Part shown: positions 1 through 5,098 of the stretch, piece by piece
How positions within the stretch are numbered: position 1 is the stretch's first letter
Layout: the number at the start of each line of letters is the position of its first letter
Assembly: GCA_022562855.1 (NCBI GenBank)
Contig: JADFON010000183.1
Coordinates: 1 to 5,098, forward strand
Origin: Candidatus Zhuqueibacterota bacterium
GTDB taxonomy: Bacteria > SM23-31
DNA: 5,098 nt
Direction: 5' to 3'
Notes under the pieces: model-generated
The model's input: only the letters and a program-made list of their open reading frames with translations
Told to the model about the DNA's origin: nothing
The model's database searches: none
Program-made: the position numbers and the translations under genes

Positions 1-50
1 TGGTTTCAAAGAATTCTATCAGTCATTTATTTTTCCTTTAACAGACACGC

Positions 51-2756
51 TTACTTCTTTTTCTTCAGATAAGGCACACCGTTAACCATCCAATCCGGCG
101 CCGGTTCGCCTTTAAGATGGTGGTCGAAAAACTGGTTCACCCGGCGTGTATAATCTTTTTGATTTTCGATCTTTCTAAGGCTGTGCAATTCTCCGGGGTA
201 AGACAGAAAAATCACCGGTTTATTGTTAAAGCGGAGCGCATTATAGAATTCCAGACCCTGGTTATATTCAACGGTCGGGTCGTCAACCCCGTGCAAATAT
301 AACAGCGGCGTGTCCATTGTCCTGACCCATGTTATCGGCGATTGCTCCCTGTACAGTCCGGGATCGTCATAGGGATTTGTGCCATATCTTCCCTGCCCGT
401 ATATATCATACCTGTGATTGTTTTGACCGCTGCCCGTAAATATTATATTGAACTCTCCGAGGAGATTGATCGGCGCTGCTCCGGATGCGATAGCGGCAAA
501 CATTGTTGATCTTGTCGCGATATAAGAAGAGCCGCCGCCACTGTAACTGTGTCCATGCAGACCTATGCGTTCAGGGTCGGCATATCCCATCTCTATAACC
601 TTTTTCACAGCCGCCTCCACACATTCAAGCATGTCTGAATGTGACGTGCGTGTCCTGAAATGAATATCGGGCTGCATCACGAGATAGCCATTACTCACAA
701 AACGGGCAAATTGTGGTGATGATGCGTATCGCGGCGCGGTATAACGATGGAGATTTTGAGAGTTTTTCTCATAGAAATTAACAAGCATTGGCAGACGCTG
801 TCCCTCGATATAATCATCGGGAATTCCAAGTGTCCCCTGCAGCCGTACGCCATCTTTGTTTGTGAAATCGAAAAGTATTCTGCGCCCCCAAACAAATTCC
901 GACTGGTGGGGATTAGCATCGGTCATTCGTTCCGGGTAAGAAAACCGGGAATCGCTCACATAATAATCCGGGAAATCTGTAAACATTCCGATAGTGTACA
1001 AATATTTATCCGCATTCTTCGCTTTTCGCACAGTACCGAACCGTTTGTCGTCATAAATCAGCTTCTCCATCCTTCCATCTTTTAATTCATAATAGCCTGC
1101 TTTTTTTGTCCATTGTCCGTACGCCGATAGAAGGACCGGTTTCGATAAATCGACAAACCGTTCCTCCGTGTCCAACCTGACGTATCTGAACCGGATTTCT
1201 TCTTTGGCTCCCAATCCTCCGGTCAGGTTTGTCGCTTTACTACCGTCAAGTGGCTGCAGCCAGAGATCGTATCTATGATTCAATATGACCGCTTTACCGT
1301 CCTTTGTCCAGCCCGAAACCCCGTATGGAGGTTTCGTACCTACCCTGTCATATTCAGCATTTACAAATTTCACCGGGGTGGATTTTGTCAGATTGGTTTT
1401 CTCATCCGTTTCCCGGTTGTACAGCCAGACATTCTTGTCGTGCCAATATAGAAAATTTTTACTGTCGGGCGATATCCCCAGTGTTCTTCCTTGTTCCTTC
1501 AGGAAAAGAGTACGTTCACCGGTTAAAGTGTTTACCCGGTAAAAATCTGCCCTGGCTTCTTTCCAGTCCGAGACATACTCCCTGTTATCCCTTCCGACGC
1601 CCCATTCGCCGTCCCTTGATAAAGTAACCGTCCGCATCGATTCGCCCGTAAGCCTGATAAATCTTTTATTTGTCAGATTGTAGACAGACTTGTAGGTAAA
1701 ATTCCGGTCGGCGTTTGCACGCGCTTTTTGCACAGTCTGGATGCGGTCGTCTTTCCAGTGGAATATATCGACCGTAGAAACCGGTTCGGCATCATCGTCT
1801 TTTTCCGGTTCATCTTCCTGCTTTTTTATCCCAAAAAATACCCTTGAGAGGTCCTTACTCCATGAAAGAGTTCCCTTTTCGCTGATGATAATATTCTCCG
1901 GAAATCCTTCGATTGAAGAGGGATCGAATTCGTTAACCGCAGGCTCCCCGCTTTCCAACCCGGTAAAGGCAAGCAATACATTGTCTTTGTGCACTTTTTT
2001 CTTATCTTTTGTCCCTTTCAGGACTGCGATTACAAATCCTTCCTCATCCCACGTCATCTGCGCATAGTCGGCTTTACCGCTGTCGACCGGTCTTCGTGCC
2101 CCGCTGCCCAGATACATAATTGATATTCCGTTTCCGTCTTTATCCGCTGCGTCCGTCGTATACGCCATCATGGTACCCGGTTTATTAAAACTAAAGCTGC
2201 CCACATTCCCAATTAGGTCGTCGTACCCTCTTTCCAGATTTCGCATAATGAGGTCTGTGCCGTTATGCTTTGCGTCACTGTCGGACTTGGCTTTTTTTAC
2301 CGCTAAATACATTGATCCTTTCGAAAATCTGAACGAAGAAGTATTGTCGTAAGTTATTTTTTCACCCGTTTCAAGGTTCATCAATTGCGTTTTTTGGGTA
2401 ACGGGTTTCTTGTCCTTTCGCAGTTTCTCGGCTTCCTTAAAAGGCAGGGTTACCCTGTATGAGACCCATTTTGAGTCGTCGGAGAATGAAGGATTTGAGC
2501 CGCTGGGGATTTCATACTCCTTAACAGTCGAGAGGCTTTTCACATACAACGTGTCATCCATAGTACGGGTCCGGTACGAAAAAGTGATCCAGTTGCCATC
2601 GTCGGATAGAACGGTAGAACCAATTGTCCTCCACCTCGCATAATCATCGAAGGACAGGGCTTTTTTGCCGCCGTTTACCTGCGCAAAAACATGAGATGCA
2701 GTAAGTATAACCGCGATGCAGAATATCAAGGGAAGATATCGACGAATACTCTTCAT
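51..2756 (-). CDS. Exported S9 family (prolyl oligopeptidase-like) serine peptidase, complete
   Basis: Predicted exported serine peptidase of about 901 residues that would hydrolyse peptides in the periplasm or outside the cell; the exact substrate cannot be read from sequence. Residues 1-25 form a signal peptide: basic KSIRR, hydrophobic LIFCIAVILTA, and a likely cut after VFA before Gln26. Residues of about 30-610 look like a TolB/DPP-IV-type beta-propeller, with repeated 'S.DG.W' and 'LWLQPLDG' blades and an acidic linker just before Trp334. Residues of about 622-895 are the alpha/beta-hydrolase domain. The catalytic triad is Ser737 (GHSYSGG), Asp826 (HGVDD) and His858 (YPGELH), spaced 89 and 32 residues apart as in S9 enzymes. 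The start at 2756 is chosen over an in-frame ATG at 2792 because GGAGG lies 6 nt upstream and the signal peptide then begins correctly. It stops with TAA after a KKKK tail. It is a paralogue of the damaged gene upstream. Confidence 0.93.
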   Translation of the reverse strand: MKSIRRYLPLIFCIAVILTASHVFAQVNGGKKALSFDDYARWRTIGSTVLSDDGNWITFSYRTRTMDDTLYVKSLSTVKEYEIPSGSNPSFSDDSKWVSYRVTLPFKEAEKLRKDKKPVTQKTQLMNLETGEKITYDNTSSFRFSKGSMYLAVKKAKSDSDAKHNGTDLIMRNLERGYDDLIGNVGSFSFNKPGTMMAYTTDAADKDGNGISIMYLGSGARRPVDSGKADYAQMTWDEEGFVIAVLKGTKDKKKVHKDNVLLAFTGLESGEPAVNEFDPSSIEGFPENIIISEKGTLSWSKDLSRVFFGIKKQEDEPEKDDDAEPVSTVDIFHWKDDRIQTVQKARANADRNFTYKSVYNLTNKRFIRLTGESMRTVTLSRDGEWGVGRDNREYVSDWKEARADFYRVNTLTGERTLFLKEQGRTLGISPDSKNFLYWHDKNVWLYNRETDEKTNLTKSTPVKFVNAEYDRVGTKPPYGVSGWTKDGKAVILNHRYDLWLQPLDGSKATNLTGGLGAKEEIRFRYVRLDTEERFVDLSKPVLLSAYGQWTKKAGYYELKDGRMEKLIYDDKRFGTVRKAKNADKYLYTIGMFTDFPDYYVSDSRFSYPERMTDANPHQSEFVWGRRILFDFTNKDGVRLQGTLGIPDDYIEGQRLPMLVNFYEKNSQNLHRYTAPRYASSPQFARFVSNGYLVMQPDIHFRTRTSHSDMLECVEAAVKKVIEMGYADPERIGLHGHSYSGGGSSYIATRSTMFAAIASGAAPINLLGEFNIIFTGSGQNNHRYDIYGQGRYGTNPYDDPGLYREQSPITWVRTMDTPLLYLHGVDDPTVEYNQGLEFYNALRFNNKPVIFLSYPGELHSLRKIENQKDYTRRVNQFFDHHLKGEPAPDWMVNGVPYLKKKK

Positions 2757-2760
2757 TATT

Positions 2761-2767
2761 TTCCTCC
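2761..2767 (-). promoter_or_regulatory. Ribosome binding site that decides the start of the intact S9 gene
   Basis: The minus strand reads GGAGGAA, with the GGAGG core 6 nt before the ATG at 2756-2754. The alternative in-frame ATG at 2792 is preceded only by GGGATGTGTTAG, with no convincing Shine-Dalgarno sequence, and would put 12 extra residues ahead of an otherwise standard signal peptide. This supports the shorter start. Confidence 0.85.
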
Positions 2768-2864
2768 GTAAAGTAATGGGGTTCGGTTTCATCTAACACA
2801 TCCCGAACATTTAGAATGGGACAGAAAATCAAAACAACTCGTTTTATTGTTTTTTCTCATTATG

Positions 2865-2872
2865 CAAAGTTA
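2865..2872 (-). promoter_or_regulatory. Possible Bacteroidetes-type -7 promoter element for the intact S9 gene
   Basis: The minus strand carries TAACTTTG, an exact match to the TAnnTTTG -7 consensus known for Bacteroidetes housekeeping promoters. It lies about 110 nt before the start codon, after the terminator of the upstream gene, so it is well placed. I see no TTG at the expected -33 position, and an 8-base degenerate match can occur by chance in AT-rich DNA, so this is a weak call. Confidence 0.3.
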
Positions 2873-2892
2873 TTCTTATCCACCGGGAGGGT

Positions 2893-2935
2893 ATCTCTCC
2901 TTCTCTTTCGAAGAGAAGGGGCAGGGGGATGAGTT
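2893..2935. repeat. REP/MITE-like hairpin with G-rich flank in the intergenic region
   Basis: CCTTCTCTT (2899-2907) and AAGAGAAGG (2911-2919) are perfect 9-bp inverted arms around a TCG loop. They are followed by GGCAGGGGGATGAGTT. This arrangement, a CTCTCCTTCT hairpin plus a GGGCAGGGGGATGAGTT-like tail, resembles an abundant dispersed intergenic repeat I recall from many Bacteroidetes and other environmental genomes. Only one copy is in the window, so the dispersed nature is inference. It sits between the terminator and the candidate promoter. It has no long T run on either strand and so is unlikely to be a terminator itself. Confidence 0.5.
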
Positions 2936-2949
2936 CAATACTTTCTTCC

Positions 2950-2992
2950 AAAAAAACCGCAGCGGCAATCTATTAGCCCCTGCGGTTTTTTT
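2950..2992 (-). terminator. Rho-independent terminator downstream of the broken S9 gene (symmetrical)
   Basis: The stem pairs CCGCAG (2957-2962) with CTGCGG (2980-2985). After a single C-C mismatch there is an inner GGC/GCC pair (2964-2966 with 2976-2978) around a 9-nt loop. The stem is flanked by seven A on one side (2950-2956) and seven T on the other (2986-2992), so it gives a U-tract when read from either strand. It lies 37 bp past the TGA of the upstream S9 gene and would separate its transcription from that of the intact gene. No gene on the plus strand runs into it within this window. Confidence 0.85.
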
Positions 2993-3028
2993 ATATTTTT
3001 TCATTCAAGGTAATATGCCGCTCAATTA

Positions 3029-4753
3029 TCATTTTTTCTTCTTAAGAAATGGGACGCCGTTTACCATCCAGTCCGGAGCGGGTTTATCCTTCAGATAGTG
3101 GTCGAGAAATGCCATCATACGAATCTGGTAATCCTTTTGGTTTTCATATCGCCTCAGACCGTGTGCCTCACCGGGATATGATAAAAGAATGACATTTTTC
3201 CCGTTAAAACGAAGCGCGTTATAAAACTCTACCGCCTGCAGCCATTCCACAGAACCGTCCGCAGTGCCATGCAGTATCATCAGCGGAGTATTCATGCTTC
3301 TCACATGATAGATTGCCGACTCATTCTGGTACAACTTCAGGTCGTCATATGGATTGGTCCCGAACCTGCCCTGACCGTAAATGTCATAACGGTGCTGGCT
3401 GGTGCCGCTTGTTTTCCACAATTGATTAAAATCACTAACAAGGTTTGTCGCTCCCGCCCCATAAACGATTGCAGCGAACATATTCGACCTCGTTGAGATA
3501 TATGCCGAACCCTGACCGCTGAAACTGTGCCCGTGCAGACTTATTCTATCCGGGTCGGCATACCCCATCTCGATCACTTTTTTCACTGCCGCTTCAACAC
3601 AGTCCAGCATATCCGAATGGGTAGTAACCGTATTAAAGTAAATGTCCGGCTGCATAACTAAGTATCCGTTGCTCACCAAACCGGCAAAATTCGGAGAACC
3701 TGCGATACGCGGCGTTGTGTACCGGTTCAGGTTTTGAGAATTTTTCTCATAGAAATTTACATGCATTGGCAATTTCTCACCTTCGACATAGGTATCCGGG
3801 ATTGCAAGAGTACCCTGGAGTTTCACCCCTTTTTTATTTTTGAACTCAAATAATATCCGGCGTCCCCAATTGAATTCAGACTGCTGAGGATTGGCGTCGG
3901 TGACCTTTATTGGATTCGTAAACTTGGTGTCGCTTACATAATAATCAGGAAAATCTCTAAAAGTTTGTATGGTATACAAAATCTTATCCGCATTCTTTGC
4001 CTTGATTGGTCTGCCAAATCTTTTATCATCGTAGACGAGATTTTCCGTTTTTCCGTCTTTCAACACCGAATAACCCGCCTTCTTCGTCATTTGTCCTAAT
4101 GTTGAAAACATCATCGGTTTCGATGTGTCGATAAAGTCATTCGTGCCGCCTCTGCCTCTACCGCCTCTGCCGCCGCCGCCGCCGCCTGGGCGAGGTTCTA
4201 TGTTCACATACCGGAATACGATTTTGTCTTTTTCTCCGAGTCCGTTTGTCAGGGGCGTAGCCTTACCGCCGTCCAATGGCTGTAAAAACAGGTCGTATTT
4301 GTGGGTAAGAATGACATGTTTACCATCTTTTGTCCAGCCTGTTACACCATAGGGAGGTACTTCTCCCGGACGGTCGAATTCTTTGTTCCTGAAATCGGCG
4401 GGACCATTTTTCGTTAGATTGGTATTTTCGCCTGTTTCAATGTCATACAACCAAACATTTTTGTCTTTCCAATACAGGTAGCGCTTGCTGTCCGGTGAAA
4501 GACCCAGCGTTCGTCCCATTTCTTTGAACATAGGTGTCCGTTCACCGGTAGAAGTGTTTACCCTGTAATAGTCGGCGCGGCGTTCTTCCCAATCCGATAT
4601 ATAATCCCGGTCGTCCTGCCCGACTCCCCATTTTCCGTCTTTTGTCAGCGCAATAGTACGCATGCGCGTGTCTGTCAGCTCGATAAACCTGTTGTTATTG
4701 AGACTATAAGCAGACCGGTAGCTAAAATTCTTGTCCCTGGTTGCCTGTACCAT
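3029..4753 (-). pseudogene. S9 family serine peptidase, N-terminally broken paralogue (catalytic part intact)
   Basis: This open frame of 574 codons aligns without frameshift to the C-terminal part of the neighbouring S9 peptidase; over the last 96 residues I count 64 identities by hand. It keeps the end of the beta-propeller and the whole hydrolase domain, with triad residues Ser410 (GHSFSGQ), Asp499 (HGTAD) and His531 (YPGEAH), at the same 89 and 32 residue spacing as in the intact copy. Homology does not start at the Met at 4753 but runs nine codons further upstream (ADDRIQSVQ) to a TAG at 4781-4783 that replaces a Trp codon. The Met has no clear ribosome binding site, and there is no signal peptide. 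A Gly/Arg insertion occupies residues 190-203. If translated from this Met, the product would be a cytoplasmic half-propeller hydrolase, probably misfolded, so I call it a decaying gene. A sequencing error at the stop would not restore the missing N-terminus. Confidence 0.8.
4145..4186 (-). repeat. Low-complexity Gly/Arg-coding tract inside the broken S9 gene
   Basis: Six consecutive GGC codons are followed by RGGRGRGG, giving 14 residues (190-203 of the 574-codon frame). The intact paralogue has a short DTEER segment at the matching place, so this copy carries about 16 extra residues between the FRYV strand and the SKP strand of the propeller. It is in frame and most likely a loop expanded by triplet slippage. 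Confidence 0.85.
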
Positions 4754-4780
4754 CTGTACCGACTGTATCCTGTCGTCCGC

Positions 4781-5083
4781 CTAATGCCAAATATCGACGT
4801 CCGCAACCTTTTTTCCGTTCTTTTTCTTTCCAGCATTAATTGAATCCAGTAAGGGTTGCGGTTTGTCTGGACTCTGGCTCTGGCCGCTCTCTTCGCCCAC
4901 ATCTGGCGCCCCGGCATAAACTTCTTTACCATCCGAGTTTGGGTCTTTCGCTTCCATTCCTTCCGGGATTGGATCCTCCACTTCCATGCTTTTCCAGCCC
5001 AACTTTTCACAATAGGCAATGGTATCCTTCCTATCGTTTGTTTCAACCATCACGCCACTTGGCTTTTCCCAATGGATCATCAT
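4781..5083 (-). CDS. Short chimeric ORF: unknown N-terminus joined in frame to an S9 peptidase fragment, ending at an amber stop
   Basis: A 100-codon frame begins with tandem ATGs at 5083 and 5080 behind a good ribosome binding site. Residues 1 to about 45 (start MMIHWEKPSG, with VETNDRKDTIAYCEKLGW following) do not match the S9 family. Their style, a short strand pair with 'GV.VET' then a helix ending in GW, resembles small phage-associated hypothetical proteins, but this is a weak impression. Residues of about 45-75 are an acidic, Gly/Ser/Pro-rich linker. Residues of about 76-100 (ending KKVADVDIWH) match the segment before the conserved HW-x-DDRIQ motif of the intact paralogue (TVDIFHWKDDRIQ), so the frame runs directly into the broken peptidase gene. 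There is no signal peptide. About 235 residues of the expected S9 N-terminus are missing. Whether any protein is made is unknown; it may be a rearrangement or assembly join. Confidence 0.6.
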   Translation of the reverse strand: MMIHWEKPSGVMVETNDRKDTIAYCEKLGWKSMEVEDPIPEGMEAKDPNSDGKEVYAGAPDVGEESGQSQSPDKPQPLLDSINAGKKKNGKKVADVDIWH

Positions 5084-5090
5084 TGTAAAA

Positions 5091-5098
5091 ATCTCCTA
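5091..5098 (-). promoter_or_regulatory. Ribosome binding site of the chimeric ORF
   Basis: The minus strand reads TAGGAGAT at the window edge. Its AGGAG core is 9 nt before the first ATG (5083) and 12 nt before the second (5080), which favours the first. Its quality suggests that the unknown N-terminal part comes from a genuine gene start rather than from random sequence. Confidence 0.65.

Noticed and set aside
1-50. Terminator after the intact S9 gene
   Set aside because: No hairpin with a U-tract is visible in the 50 bp available; it may lie outside the window.
747-1627. Plus-strand frames of 85-112 codons opposite the intact S9 gene
   Set aside because: They are antisense to a well-supported coding region, lack ribosome binding sites and show no recognisable domain.
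2757-2792. Upstream in-frame ATG giving a 913-residue product for the intact S9 gene
   Set aside because: It has no Shine-Dalgarno sequence and puts 12 residues before the basic start of the signal peptide; the ATG at 2756 has GGAGG at ideal spacing.
2899-2919. Inverted repeat as a second terminator
   Set aside because: Neither strand has a T run directly after the stem; the A/T-flanked stem at 2950-2992 serves this role.
4125-4352. Plus-strand frame with a poly-proline stretch
   Set aside because: The prolines are only the antisense reading of the Gly/Arg-coding tract.
4781-4783. Amber codon read through as an amino acid (recoding or pyrrolysine)
   Set aside because: The site aligns with Trp, one base change explains it, there is no recoding element visible, and the missing N-terminus already argues for a broken gene.
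4675-5046. Overlapping 123-codon minus-strand frame across the 5' end of the broken gene
   Set aside because: Its translation is Arg/Trp-rich with no S9 similarity and no clear ribosome binding site, and it overlaps both the chimeric ORF and the real S9 frame; it is a shadow frame.

Overview
The window holds two tandem, same-strand (minus) genes of the prolyl oligopeptidase family (MEROPS S9, alpha/beta-hydrolase serine peptidases). The second, at 51-2756, is complete and encodes a signal-peptide-bearing protein of about 901 residues. The first in transcription order, at the high-coordinate end, is a damaged paralogue. It keeps an intact catalytic domain and the last part of its beta-propeller (3029-4753), but its Trp codon at 4781-4783 has become an amber stop. 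Most of its N-terminal half, including any signal peptide, is absent and replaced by an unrelated short reading frame with its own strong ribosome binding site (4781-5083, reaching almost to the window edge). There are no RNA genes, CRISPR arrays, transposases or integrases.

The organism is probably a bacterium of the Bacteroidetes/Ignavibacteria/Marinimicrobia (FCB) type. This is inferred from the style of the S9 proteins (TolB/DPP-IV-like propeller plus a GHS(Y/F)SG hydrolase), the moderate GC content, and a TAnnTTTG-like promoter element before the intact gene. It is not proven, as there is no marker gene.

Layout, read on the minus strand from the high end: a ribosome binding site and a 100-codon chimeric ORF (5098-4781); an in-frame TAG; the rest of the broken S9 gene (to 3029); a 272-bp intergenic region with a symmetrical rho-independent terminator (2950-2992), a REP/MITE-like hairpin (about 2893-2935) and a possible promoter (2865-2872); then the intact S9 gene (2756-51) and 50 bp of featureless 3' flank. 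The terminator and candidate promoter suggest that the intact gene is transcribed on its own rather than as an operon with the broken copy.

Biologically this looks like a duplicated exported peptidase, probably for peptide or protein scavenging, in which one copy is being lost or has been rearranged. I see no convincing new multi-gene system. The most notable item is the rearranged 5' end of the second copy, which could equally be real gene decay or an assembly/sequencing artefact.
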